64,000 nt of DNA from an uncultured Desulfobacter sp. (GTDB taxonomy: Bacteria; Desulfobacterota; Desulfobacteria; Desulfobacterales; Desulfobacteraceae), in assembly GCF_963666145.1 (NCBI RefSeq), contig NZ_OY762614.1:1540501-1604500 (forward strand), written 5' to 3'. The position numbers and the translations under genes are program-made. The notes beneath the pieces were generated by a model. The model was not told the DNA's origin, searched no databases, and worked only from the letters and a program-made list of their open reading frames with translations. Each line of letters opens with the position of its first letter. Within the stretch, counting starts at the first letter, position 1. Positions 34,629 through 43,232 of this stretch are shown here, in pieces.

Positions 34629-35732
34629 TTATTTCGCCCCGAGATCGACCGATTTAAACGCTCTATTATAAAACAGTTTGTTCATGGCGGCATAAACTTT
34701 GGCGGAGAGCAGAAACTCATAAATCTCATCGGCCTTGGCCGCCGGGTCCACATCGGCAAACTGGTCCGGATACAGCACTTTTCCCACATACCAGGCATCG
34801 GCCAGGATGGAGCCGAAATTCTGGGTGTACCAGTTATAGGGCAGCACCCCGTAGACCCGGCCGTCGGCCACGGCATCCAATGCCTGGAATACGGGGTCGG
34901 TTTTCAACTCATAAAGCCCGCCATGGTCTTCTCCCATCTGCAGGGTGGAAAGGTCCAGGAACAGCACCTGGGGATTTTCATCCAGCAGTTTTTCTTTGGA
35001 AAATATGGAGTGGGATAAGTTCTGCACCTTGACTTCTGAAGCCCTTGCAATGTTGGCGGCATTCACAAACGCGAAAGGGGGATAATTGGGTTCTGTGCTC
35101 AAAAAGCCATGGGGGCCTTTGTTTGCAATACCGCCCACAAAACACGTTTTCTTATTGTCAATGGCTGCGGTGCGCTGGTTGAGTTCGGCGATCTGCCCGT
35201 CAAAAAAACGGATCAGCGCATCGGCCCGGTCTTCTCTGTCCAGCACCCGGCCGATAATCCGCAGGCTTTGGTAAATAACATCCCGTTGAACGGCAAGATT
35301 ACCATATCCGAGGACCACCACCGGGATACCCGTTTTCTGTGATAATTCAACCGGGTCATACCCCATGGTGGCATAGGTTTTAAAAATAACCTGGGGCGGT
35401 GTTGCCAGCCCCAGAATTTTTTCAGGGTCATCGTTGCCCCGGAACGATCCGAACACCGGCAGCGTTTTATACCGAGGATTGGCAATGGCATAGGGCCGCG
35501 CATCAAACTGTTTTCTGGCTGTTTCCATATCATCCACAGCCACCACCAGATCCTGGGCATTGAAATAGGAGATCAGGCGCAGGGCCCCCGGACCCGAGCA
35601 GATGATGCGGCTGACCTGGTCCGGTACCACCACGGTGTTACCCGTGCCGTCCACAATATTTTTTGCATTTGCCGGAAACACAGACAGCATTACGCTTAAG
35701 CCCACACACAACAATGCAAGTGTTTTCTTCAT
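34629..35732 (-). CDS. Periplasmic substrate-binding protein of the FecCD-type importer
   Basis: The 367-residue protein has a signal peptide (about residues 1-24, ANA cleavage site) and the class III binding-protein architecture: DGTGNTVVVPDQVSRIICSG, then a long central helix, and a second lobe with VLFLDLSTLQMG and ADGRVYGVLPYNWYTQNFGS. I start at the ATG at 35732 because AAGGAG is five bases before it; a GTG at 35738 lies too close to the ribosome site. It delivers an iron or other metal chelate. A terminator-like hairpin lies 20 bases upstream. Confidence 0.88.
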   Translation of the reverse strand: MKKTLALLCVGLSVMLSVFPANAKNIVDGTGNTVVVPDQVSRIICSGPGALRLISYFNAQDLVVAVDDMETARKQFDARPYAIANPRYKTLPVFGSFRGNDDPEKILGLATPPQVIFKTYATMGYDPVELSQKTGIPVVVLGYGNLAVQRDVIYQSLRIIGRVLDREDRADALIRFFDGQIAELNQRTAAIDNKKTCFVGGIANKGPHGFLSTEPNYPPFAFVNAANIARASEVKVQNLSHSIFSKEKLLDENPQVLFLDLSTLQMGEDHGGLYELKTDPVFQALDAVADGRVYGVLPYNWYTQNFGSILADAWYVGKVLYPDQFADVDPAAKADEIYEFLLSAKVYAAMNKLFYNRAFKSVDLGAK

Positions 35733-35744
35733 TTTCACTCCTTA

Positions 35745-35807
35745 AAATAAAAAAGCCACAAAGGTCCGACGCCTTTTAAAAAGGATTTCGGTATGCCTTC
35801 GTGGCTT
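35745..35807 (-). terminator. Hairpin with T-tract in the leader of the FecCD-type operon
   Basis: On the minus strand AAGCCACGAAGG pairs with CCTTTGTGGCTT (one G-U), enclosing a smaller CCTTTT/AAAAGG hairpin, and TTTTTTATTTT follows. It sits between the DUF1611 gene stop (35916) and the binding-protein start (35732). It is either the terminator of the upstream operon or an attenuator in the importer leader. The roughly 100 bases before it do not match a riboswitch I know. Confidence 0.6.
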
Positions 35808-35915
35808 AAATTTTTATATGTCGAACAACGCTTACTGCAATGGCTGCCTTCGGACAGCGTTACGCCAATCCTATTGAACAGGCCATCAAGTGTCAACAGG
35901 CTGTTGCAGAATGTC

Positions 35916-37028
35916 CTATGGCATTTTGGTGTCGCAGTTGTCGATGAAGGCGCTGATGACCGGCAACAAAGCTGACAGGTCATCATTCAAAGGATCAAGC
36001 ACAGGCAGTTGTGTGGTTGTTTTCAGTTGCTGTGCGTACCGAACGAGTTCCTCCCGGCTGCCGCCTTCACCGTTCAGCGTCACGGCAATCACCTTTGCCC
36101 CGTACATCTCAACCAGCTTGATCTCATCCTCCACCGAGGGCAGGCGACAGCCAAAGGCCTCCACCGTATCAAAAAATTTTCTGAACGGTGCATGCTGCAG
36201 GATCACGCCCTTTGCATTGCCGGAGACGATCAATTCCGCACCGCAGGGTCCCAGGGGATTGCGCAGGGCGGACTGGCCCTCCAGAATCATGAGATCCGGG
36301 TTGGATTTTTCCGCACATTCAATAATGGCCGCTTCAAGCTCGCCGCAGACGAAATCATTGGGTGTGGCGTCCAGAATAAATCCGTAGGGAGACCCCTGAA
36401 GCCAACCGGTCTGCCCGGTGAAAATCATTTCCGTTTTTATGGCGTTTGCCCGGCACATCTGAACGATCAACCGGCTGGTCGTTCGTTTACCCAACGCACA
36501 GTCCGTACCCAGCACGGCAATTCTGGGGGTGGTGATCTCGAACACCTTCCCGGTCCAGTATTGAAGCTGATCAAAGGGTTTGCTGCGCCTGAAGTCAATG
36601 ATCTCAACTTTATATTTTTCGGCAGAGACTTTAAATACGGGAATGTCGGACAGCGGCATGTGCAGCCCATTGACGATGGAAATCCCCTGGGACATGACAT
36701 CCAGAACAAGCCGCTGCCAATCGTCATCCAGCCGTCCGCCGCACAGGGCGACCCCGATGACCGCATAATCGGGGGTGGTGCCTGTGGCGTCGGTGAAAGC
36801 CTGGACACTTGAAAAAATGGGAATGTCCCGTTGAATACCGTCCAGCACAACCCCGGCATCTTTTCCGGCATTGATCTCATCAATAACAGCCATAATTTTG
36901 AACCGTTCGGTTCCCCGCACAAGGCCGTGGGCGGTTTTGGCGTCATTGAGGTGGAACAGGCCCTGGGTCAGAACCACGGCGGTTCCCATATAGGTCTGGT
37001 TATTATTTTCTGTCTGGGTTTGATTCAT
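35916..37028 (-). CDS. DUF1611 (DgcN-like) P-loop protein
   Basis: The 370-residue protein has an N-terminal Rossmann-like domain (about residues 15-150) and a C-terminal P-loop domain with GTDCALGKRT (174-183), then FTGQTGWLQGSPYGFILDA and ILEGQSALRNPLGPCG. DUF1611 proteins are commonly encoded with dipeptide epimerases; one such pair (DgcN/DgcA) has been linked to D-glutamate metabolism in marine bacteria. Here the epimerase gene lies 27 bases upstream in the same operon. The reaction is not established by sequence. Confidence 0.82.
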   Translation of the reverse strand: MNQTQTENNNQTYMGTAVVLTQGLFHLNDAKTAHGLVRGTERFKIMAVIDEINAGKDAGVVLDGIQRDIPIFSSVQAFTDATGTTPDYAVIGVALCGGRLDDDWQRLVLDVMSQGISIVNGLHMPLSDIPVFKVSAEKYKVEIIDFRRSKPFDQLQYWTGKVFEITTPRIAVLGTDCALGKRTTSRLIVQMCRANAIKTEMIFTGQTGWLQGSPYGFILDATPNDFVCGELEAAIIECAEKSNPDLMILEGQSALRNPLGPCGAELIVSGNAKGVILQHAPFRKFFDTVEAFGCRLPSVEDEIKLVEMYGAKVIAVTLNGEGGSREELVRYAQQLKTTTQLPVLDPLNDDLSALLPVISAFIDNCDTKMP

Positions 37029-37055
37029 GATATTTCATCTTTTTCTCGTTAATTG

Positions 37056-38123
37056 TTAAAGAATGCGCACACCCAATCCCGGCCGGTTCGTCAGGCGCAT
37101 CACGCCGTTTTCAATGACAAATCCCTTATCAACCATATCTCTGGCAAGGTCCAGGCTGCCGTCAAGGTCCAGGTACCGCGTAGCAGGGCTTGCAAAGGCG
37201 GCATGCAGGGCTGCGGCAATGCTGACACGGCTTTCGTCCATGCATCCCCACATCAGGCCGATGCCGCAGCGCCGGGCGATCTGGGCGATTTCCAGGCCTT
37301 GGGAAATGCCGCCGCACTTCATGAGCTTGATATTGAACAGGCCAAAGGGTCGGGGTTGATGGATCAGGTTATAAGCGTCGGCGGGTTTGTGCAGGCTTTC
37401 GTCAGCCATGGATGAATTGCGTTCATCTTCGGACAGGGCGGCCATGGCGGTTGTCCGCTCCACATGCAGGGGCTGCTCCACAAACTCCAGATTGGTGCCC
37501 TTCGTGCCTGCCAGAAATTTTTTGTATTGATCCACATCGTATCCCTGGTTGGCATCCACCCGGATGCGGACATCTGCATTGACGTGTTCCTTAAGGCGGC
37601 AGACCCGTTCGATGTCCTGGTCCACATCCATTCCGGTTTTTACCTTTAGAATCCTAAATCCCCGACCTGTGTATTCGTCCGCTTCGGCCAGCATCTCGTC
37701 AAGGCTTTTGATGCCGATGGTGATGGATGTGGGCATACTGGTGTGCACCTGCCCCAGGATCGCGGCCAGGGGGCGGTTCAGGGCTTTGCCGATGAGATCG
37801 TGCAGGGCAATATCCATGGCAGCCATGGCCCCAGGCGTAGCCGCCATCTTTGTTTCCATGATTTTAAGCCGGGAAAAGGCTTCAGACAGATCCATACCTT
37901 CAAAAAGGGAGCAGGCGTTTTCGTTCAGCGCCTGCTCACAGTCACCAATACTTTCGCCAGTGACATCTTCGGCCGGTGACCCTGCCCCGATGCCCACAAG
38001 CCCCTTGTCCGTTTCAATGTGAACAAATAGATTTTCCACATGGGTAAACGTTTCATAGGCAATGGTGTACGGCCTTATCAATTCCAGATTTTCCCTGAAA
38101 ACTGTTACTTTTTTTATTTTCAT
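37056..38123 (-). CDS. Dipeptide epimerase-like enolase-superfamily enzyme (DgcA-like)
   Basis: The 355-residue protein has the MR/MLE fold with Lys160/Lys162 in LKVKTG, the metal ligands Asp190 (RVDANQGY), Glu216 (FVEQPL) and Asp241 (MADES), the second catalytic Lys in NIKLMKCGG (266) and the DLDG motif near the C-terminus typical of L-Ala-D/L-Glu epimerases. It should racemise the alpha carbon of a dipeptide or amino-acid derivative, perhaps from peptidoglycan. It is the first gene of the pair with DUF1611. Confidence 0.87.
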   Translation of the reverse strand: MKIKKVTVFRENLELIRPYTIAYETFTHVENLFVHIETDKGLVGIGAGSPAEDVTGESIGDCEQALNENACSLFEGMDLSEAFSRLKIMETKMAATPGAMAAMDIALHDLIGKALNRPLAAILGQVHTSMPTSITIGIKSLDEMLAEADEYTGRGFRILKVKTGMDVDQDIERVCRLKEHVNADVRIRVDANQGYDVDQYKKFLAGTKGTNLEFVEQPLHVERTTAMAALSEDERNSSMADESLHKPADAYNLIHQPRPFGLFNIKLMKCGGISQGLEIAQIARRCGIGLMWGCMDESRVSIAAALHAAFASPATRYLDLDGSLDLARDMVDKGFVIENGVMRLTNRPGLGVRIL

Positions 38124-38271
38124 ATGATTTCAACTGGTATGTTTGTTATGGTTGCCTTGGGGCCTGGTAAAAGTGATGTATATAACCGAAAGCCTGTCAT
38201 AGCTCAAGATAAAGCATGCAGTATATGGCGACCACGCGTCATCTTAAAGATAAACTTAGGAATGTCATACA

Positions 38272-39510
38272 ATGGAAAATGAAATTGTCATACATAACGG
38301 TACACTTTTGACCATGGAACCGGGTCTACCCGTTATTGAAAACGCCTTCGTCCGTATCAAGGCAGATAAAATTGCGGAATGCGGACCGGTGCGCCCCGGC
38401 CAAAACTGGGAGGGTTCCAGCCTGATTGACGCTTGCGGCGGAATCATCATGCCCGGCCTTGTGAACGGGCACACCCACACCCCAATGGCCATGTTCCGGG
38501 GTCTGGCCGATGATCTGCCCCTGGATGTTTGGCTCCATGAACATATTTTCCCTGCCGAGGCAAGGGAGGTAAACCCGGAATCCGTGGCGCAATGGACGGC
38601 CCACTCCTGCAAGGAAATGCTGGCCTGCGGCATCACCACCTGCTGTGACGGATATTTTCTTGAAAGCCATGCGGCCCAGGCCATGGCAGACGCGGGAATT
38701 CGTGCCGTGGCCGGCCAGGGCGTGATTGACTACCCTGCCCCGGGCATTCCTGATCCAAGCCAAAATATTAGCCATGCAAAGGAATTTATCGACAAAACCC
38801 GGACCATCTCCCCACGGGTGACCCCGTCGGTGTTCTGTCACGCTCCTTACACCTGCTCAAAACAGACGCTTATTGCAGGAAAGAACCTTGCCCGGGACAA
38901 TGGCGTCCTGTTTCAAATCCATGCGGCAGAGACCCGGGCCGAACCGGGAATGATCCAGGAGAACACGGGCCTGTCCGTGATCGCCTATCTGGACAGCCTG
39001 GGCATCCTTGATCCGGCCACCCTTTTGGTCCACTGCGTGTGGGTGGATGACACGGACATTGAGATCATAGCCAAACGCGGATGCGGCGTCATCCACTGCC
39101 CGGAATCCAACATGAAACTGGCATCCGGGGTGGCACCAGTGCCGGACATGACCGCAGCCGGTCTGACCGTGGGCCTTGGCACGGACGGATGCGCGTCCAA
39201 CAACGATCAGGATATCTTTTCGGAAATGGACACCGCCGCCAAACTGCATAAAGCCATACGCCTGGATCCATGCGTCATGGATGCCCGAACCTGCCTGAAA
39301 ATGGCCACCATTGACGGGGCAAAGGCCCTGGGGCTTGGGGATGTCACAGGTTCCATCCGTCCGGGGAAGGCGGCGGACATCATTGTGGTGGACACAAGCG
39401 GCCTTCACATGACCCCTATGCATGATCCCTATTCAGGAATCGTATATGCCGCAAGGGCTTCGGATGCCCTTTTTGTGATGGTGGACGGTACAATACGCTA
39501 TAAAAAATAG
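38272..39510 (+). CDS. mtaD: 5-methylthioadenosine / S-adenosylhomocysteine deaminase-type amidohydrolase
   Basis: The 412-residue amidohydrolase has His67 and His69 in VNGHTHTPMAMFRGLADDLP, DVWLHEHIFPAEA, the third metal-related His in LFQIHAAETRAEP, and GLGTDGCASNNDQDIFSEMD with the catalytic Asp. The wording is that of MtaD/TrzN-type deaminases, which deaminate MTA or SAH to inosine derivatives. AGGA stands ten bases before the ATG. It is divergent from the epimerase gene (148-base spacer). Guanine- or chlorohydrolase activity is a lesser alternative. Confidence 0.88.
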   Translation: MENEIVIHNGTLLTMEPGLPVIENAFVRIKADKIAECGPVRPGQNWEGSSLIDACGGIIMPGLVNGHTHTPMAMFRGLADDLPLDVWLHEHIFPAEAREVNPESVAQWTAHSCKEMLACGITTCCDGYFLESHAAQAMADAGIRAVAGQGVIDYPAPGIPDPSQNISHAKEFIDKTRTISPRVTPSVFCHAPYTCSKQTLIAGKNLARDNGVLFQIHAAETRAEPGMIQENTGLSVIAYLDSLGILDPATLLVHCVWVDDTDIEIIAKRGCGVIHCPESNMKLASGVAPVPDMTAAGLTVGLGTDGCASNNDQDIFSEMDTAAKLHKAIRLDPCVMDARTCLKMATIDGAKALGLGDVTGSIRPGKAADIIVVDTSGLHMTPMHDPYSGIVYAARASDALFVMVDGTIRYKK

Positions 39511-39593
39511 CCTGCCCCCCAGTTGATGAACATTACGACAATGGATGTTAGCAATTGCGGTAGCGTCTTGGAATACTTGAGGACAGCAGAATT

Positions 39594-40913
39594 TCACCGT
39601 TTTAATTCTGCGTCTGTTACGCCAGACACCGGACTTTTGGCTATACTGAAGGAATCGATCAACGCCATGGTGTCGGATTCATAAGTATTAAAAGTCAGGG
39701 TATTACCGTTAATCGTGACTCGTGAAAAGCTTGGTTTATAATTCTGCCACCTGAAAGCACAATACCTGGCCTTGGACGCATTCAGATCATAGTGTTTGCT
39801 TCCCGAAGCCGAGTTAAGGGTGAAATAAACTGTACCGTTGGGATTGACGACGGCCCCGTTCTCATCATAGGTCTGATCTTTTTGTGGAACATCGGCGTTC
39901 AGTACGTGACTTCTTGAGTAGGAATGATCATGGCCGCATATAACCACATCAAATCGATACGCGTCAAAAATCGGGAAAAGCGCCGCTCGAAGATTTTTGA
40001 CATAATATTTCCGTGCATGGGAGGCGGAGCCATAAATGTCATGATGAAACATGGCAATCTTCCATTTCACATCCGGATTGGCAGCAACGGCGCTGTTGAT
40101 AAAGGCCTTATGGCTGGATCCATTGTTGTTATTGCTGTTCAGAATCACAAACAGCGCATTGCCGTGTGTAAAATAATAATCAGCACCCCCCGGTGAGGTA
40201 ACGCCGTAAACAGCAGAAAGATTGGGCAAGTTGAAGTGCCATTCGGTATTTTCCGCACCATTGTCGTGGTTGCCAAGGGCCGGGGCTATTGGAATATGCC
40301 TCAACATCTTAGGTTCAAAAAAGTCATCGAATTGCCTTTCACTGTTTTTTGTCTGCACCTGATCGCCGGCAGACATTATAAAAGCCATATCAGGGAAGCG
40401 GGATAAAGCCTTATTGAGCGTATCAGTCCAGACGGACGTATCGGTATGGACATTGGAGGCACCGATCTGGGGATCACCCACTGCCAAAAAACTAAAACCA
40501 GTTTTTGGAGAAGTGATAACAGAATAGGTGTCAGACCAGTTCCCCGATCCATCCCCTACCCTGTAGACATATTCTGTGTCCGCCGCCAGGAAGGTGACCG
40601 TCGTTTTGTTGCTGTAGTATCCGAAAGCCGCTGACGTGGTTGTTGTATAGAAACTTACAGCGGAGCTTTCCGGAAAGCTTGAATCGGACATATCCGCCTT
40701 TAATGCGATCTGCACCAGGCTGTTTGTCCGAGACGATGAGTACCAGGCAAAATTCAACTTGGTATCATTATCGCCCGGTGTCATGCATAGATCCACAGCG
40801 CGGTATGCAGGCCTTATGACACAACCAGACAAGAAGATAAAAAGTGAGATGGATAGCCAGAACAACAAATTTTTGCTGGCAAAAAAACTTCGGCCGCTTT
40901 TCCCCCGCATCAT
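39594..40913 (-). CDS. Purple-acid-phosphatase-like metallophosphoesterase lipoprotein
   Basis: The 439-residue protein has a lipoprotein signal with lipobox FLSGC (Cys at about 31), an N-terminal FN3-like domain as in purple acid phosphatases, and a calcineurin-type domain with FLAVGDPQIG, SAGDQ, LGNHDNG, FHHDIYG and GHDHSYSRSH. It should be anchored at the cell surface or periplasmic face and hydrolyse phosphomonoesters. It is convergent with mtaD (83-base spacer, no clear terminator seen). No neighbour indicates its substrate. Confidence 0.85.
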   Translation of the reverse strand: MMRGKSGRSFFASKNLLFWLSISLFIFLSGCVIRPAYRAVDLCMTPGDNDTKLNFAWYSSSRTNSLVQIALKADMSDSSFPESSAVSFYTTTTSAAFGYYSNKTTVTFLAADTEYVYRVGDGSGNWSDTYSVITSPKTGFSFLAVGDPQIGASNVHTDTSVWTDTLNKALSRFPDMAFIMSAGDQVQTKNSERQFDDFFEPKMLRHIPIAPALGNHDNGAENTEWHFNLPNLSAVYGVTSPGGADYYFTHGNALFVILNSNNNNGSSHKAFINSAVAANPDVKWKIAMFHHDIYGSASHARKYYVKNLRAALFPIFDAYRFDVVICGHDHSYSRSHVLNADVPQKDQTYDENGAVVNPNGTVYFTLNSASGSKHYDLNASKARYCAFRWQNYKPSFSRVTINGNTLTFNTYESDTMALIDSFSIAKSPVSGVTDAELKR

Positions 40914-41339
40914 TCCCCCTTTTGGGGATTAATAGTTTTTTATTATCGGTACATCTTATGGCCGGGAAAGATAGCAGCGCTATTATGAAAAACCCGTGAA
41001 GAAAACGATGATTGAAGGCTATTTTTCTTTATTTTTTGGGGAGAGGCGTTGACTATGTTTGTTATTCCTGTTTGATCAAAAAATGGTGCGGCGAGCCTGA
41101 ATCTGGCAGCAAGCCTACAATTTTGTTTTTTAAAGATACGTGGGGTTTCATATTTACATCCGGTTATTTGGTTGCTATTGGAATACTATTCTATTTTTTA
41201 ATGGGATACGACTACACTCCCAGGCGTGAACAAAAAACCGCAGAAACATTTATCCACATGTAATTATTCAGTGAGGTCCGGAAAAATTGGGCGAACACCA
41301 AACGCGCGGCAATGTACTTTTATACTTAAGAGAAAACAT
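40914..41339. other. Intergenic region without a convincing gene
   Basis: About 425 bases. A frame from a TTG at 41012 to 41263 encodes 83 residues with one hydrophobic stretch, but it lacks a ribosome site and family resemblance, so I do not call it. The first part presumably contains the promoter of the phosphatase gene. Nothing else is recognised. Confidence 0.45.
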
Positions 41340-42023
41340 ATGGAAACCCAAATCGATCATCTCGTCATAGGCGCCAAAACCCTTTCACAGGGTGTAAATT
41401 ATGTAAAAAACCTATTGGGCGTTGAGATGCCTTTTGGCGGTGTGCATACAAAAATGGGCACCCATAACCACCTGATGCGTGCCGGAAAAGATATCTTTAT
41501 CGAAATCATCGCCATAAATCATGATATTGAACCACCGGATCGCCCAAGATGGTTTGGTTTAGATGACCCATTTATCCGACAGCAAATAGAAACACAGCCA
41601 TGTTTGTTGACATGGGTTGTCAATACCCACGATATACAGTCATTGATACAGCGATCAACGGTTTCACTTGGGAACGCAGAGCTAATCAGTCGAGGAAAAT
41701 TAAACTGGTACTTCGGACTCCCTAACGATGGCCGTCTTTTAGCCGGTGGCATGCTGCCCTATGTGATCCAATGGCAAACAGACACGCACCCATCAAAAAA
41801 TATGACGCACCTTGGCTGCACTCTGGATCGTTTGGAAATATATCATCCCTATCCAGGGTGGCTGCAAGCGGCCCTATCGTCCATTGGCGCATCAGGTTTA
41901 GTCCAGATCCACGCTTTGCCCAAAAATGAAGCACCTTATATGATTGCACATATAAATTCGCCCCTTGGCATAAAGAAGCTATGCAGCCGGTTAGCCCGTT
42001 TTGATCAGGTTCAGTTATCTTAG
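41340..42023 (+). CDS. Glyoxalase-like (VOC) domain protein
   Basis: The 227-residue protein starts METQIDHLVIGAKTLSQGVN, the first beta-alpha-beta unit of a glyoxalase_3-type VOC domain, and continues GVEMPFGGVHTKMGTHNHLM and GKDIFIEIIAIN, which carry metal-ligand-like His and Glu. The C-terminal half repeats the fold more loosely. The frame is open back to 41226, but family resemblance begins at 41340. The ribosome site is weak (AAGAGA). Function is unknown; the gene stands alone. Confidence 0.75.
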   Translation: METQIDHLVIGAKTLSQGVNYVKNLLGVEMPFGGVHTKMGTHNHLMRAGKDIFIEIIAINHDIEPPDRPRWFGLDDPFIRQQIETQPCLLTWVVNTHDIQSLIQRSTVSLGNAELISRGKLNWYFGLPNDGRLLAGGMLPYVIQWQTDTHPSKNMTHLGCTLDRLEIYHPYPGWLQAALSSIGASGLVQIHALPKNEAPYMIAHINSPLGIKKLCSRLARFDQVQLS

Positions 42024-42136
42024 GCCTGCGATGAAAACTACAAGCTCATCAAACAGGCCCATATTGTAAATGACTGGCTCCGGAAGGCCGCAGGTTTAGT
42101 GCAACCGTAATACGAATCAATACAGACGCGCCAAAC

Positions 42137-42547
42137 ATGAGATCCATTTTAATCTTAATTATTTGTTCAATATTTTTTTGGGGCTGCAGTATGCCTGCCA
42201 AGGTCATTCACCAAGAAGGGCTCAGCCGAACCTACGTTAACCTGGAATTTAACAGCCGGGCAGATCATTTTGAGACGACACGGGACGTTGGCGGAGAGCA
42301 TGAAGACATATATTATTTCATGCTGCCCAAGGATGCTGCCTACGAGTTGTCAATCGTTTCTGCCCAGGGAAAGGCATCCGCAGTTCTGGTTCTCAATGAC
42401 GGATCGGTATGGTCAACCCGGGGCAATACACTTGCAAAGCAAAAATACCGGATTATAGGCCAGGATATGTGGCGGCTGGGACTGTATGTTTCGGCCCATT
42501 TTGTCGACACGTATACCCTTCAAATTTACAGGGCCGATGCAAAATAG
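42137..42547 (+). CDS. Small lipoprotein of unknown function
   Basis: The 136-residue product has a lipoprotein signal (ILIICSIFFWGC, Cys17) and a compact beta-rich mature part with EDIYYFMLPKDAAYELSIVS and LYVSAHFVDTYTLQIYRAD. The mature part resembles a small beta-sandwich, possibly of the kind that follows peptidases (PPC-like), but I cannot assign a family. No convincing ribosome site is seen upstream. It is 210 bases before the selenoprotein gene; that space contains a short GTGAGG/CCTCAC hairpin at 42604-42622. Confidence 0.6.
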   Translation: MRSILILIICSIFFWGCSMPAKVIHQEGLSRTYVNLEFNSRADHFETTRDVGGEHEDIYYFMLPKDAAYELSIVSAQGKASAVLVLNDGSVWSTRGNTLAKQKYRIIGQDMWRLGLYVSAHFVDTYTLQIYRADAK

Positions 42548-42757
42548 AACTCAACAGACAACCGAGAATTTTATCGAGGCCTTAGTCGAATTTGCACACA
42601 ACGGTGAGGTTTTCAGCCTCACGCACAGGCTCATTTCATACGATACTATAAATAAAATAAGGAAAAACTAAAAAAACATATCCATTACGTTTAAACTTCG
42701 GGTTTCATGATTATTATACATAGGAAATGAATTACCTCAACCCCATAGGAGGTTCCC

Positions 42758-43075
42758 ATGGCAACACTGACCCGAATTTCGGCAGCAGAGACCAAAGCAC
42801 GCATAGACAGCGGTCTGGCGCTGCTGGTGTGCATATACGACGACGACAGATTCCAGGCCCAGGCCCATCTGGAAGGGGCCATTCCCATGAGCAAATTTAT
42901 GGAGATGAAGCCCGGCCTGGCTAAGGATGCTGATATCATTTTCTACTGAGGCTGAGTGGGCGATTCGTCAGCGGCAGGTCTTGCCGCTCAGTACCTGGAA
43001 GACGGCTATGAAAACGCAAAAGTGCTGGACAAAGGAATCAATGGTTGGAAAGAAACGGGTTTTGCCGTTTTATAA
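42758..43075 (+). CDS. Rhodanese-like selenoprotein with a Sec-Gly-Sec active site
   Basis: The frame from the ATG (AGGAGG five bases upstream) reads as a single-domain rhodanese of 105 residues if two in-frame TGA codons at 42947-42949 and 42953-42955 are decoded as selenocysteine. The product has AHLEGAIPM (residues about 46-54), DIIFY-U-G-U-VGDSSAAG (Sec64, Sec66) and YENAKVLDKGINGWKETGFA. In ordinary rhodaneses the first U position is the catalytic Cys after I(V/I)xYC, and many have a second Cys two residues on. Both TGAs replace Cys exactly, the frame is intact on both sides, and a SECIS-like hairpin follows. Likely role: persulfide or selenium transfer, or peroxide/thiol redox. Sec-containing rhodaneses are known from deltaproteobacteria; a double UxU form I cannot confirm as described. 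Single-base errors would not create this pattern. Confidence 0.85.
42947..42988 (+). promoter_or_regulatory. Bacterial SECIS element for the UGU rhodanese
   Basis: After the two TGA codons a perfect 7-bp stem, AGCGGCA (42970-42976) with TGCCGCT (42982-42988), closes a GGTCT loop. The loop and closing bases (GCAGGTCTTGC) are nearly those of the Escherichia coli fdhF SECIS apical loop (GCAGGTCTGC), which SelB binds. The loop G lies 21 bases after the second TGA and 27 after the first, in the range for bacterial SECIS elements. Confidence 0.85.
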
Positions 43076-43100
43076 AATCAAACACCACGGAAAGACAATT

Positions 43101-43141
43101 AAAGCCGGTCGGCCATCCCATTTAATGGCTCGCCCGGCTTT
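43101..43141 (+). terminator. Hairpin after the selenoprotein gene
   Basis: AAAGCCGG (43101-43108) pairs with CCGGCTTT (43134-43141), with an inner GCCAT/ATGGC stem. It starts 25 bases after the stop codon. No long T-run follows, so it may be a weak terminator or an mRNA 3' stabiliser. Confidence 0.5.
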
Positions 43142-43232
43142 GTAAATGAAAGGAATGAAACATGGACGGTCTCATATTTCTGACGATTTTTGAAATGTTG
43201 GGCTTTACTATAAACCCAGGACTTGATAGACA

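Noticed and set aside
41012..41263. 83-residue frame with one hydrophobic stretch
   Set aside because: TTG start, no ribosome site, no resemblance to known proteins and no conserved neighbour.
42947..42955. The two TGA codons as a pseudogene or sequencing error
   Set aside because: The reading frame stays open and rhodanese-like on both sides without any frame change, both stops replace expected Cys positions, and a SECIS-like hairpin follows; errors would not give this pattern.
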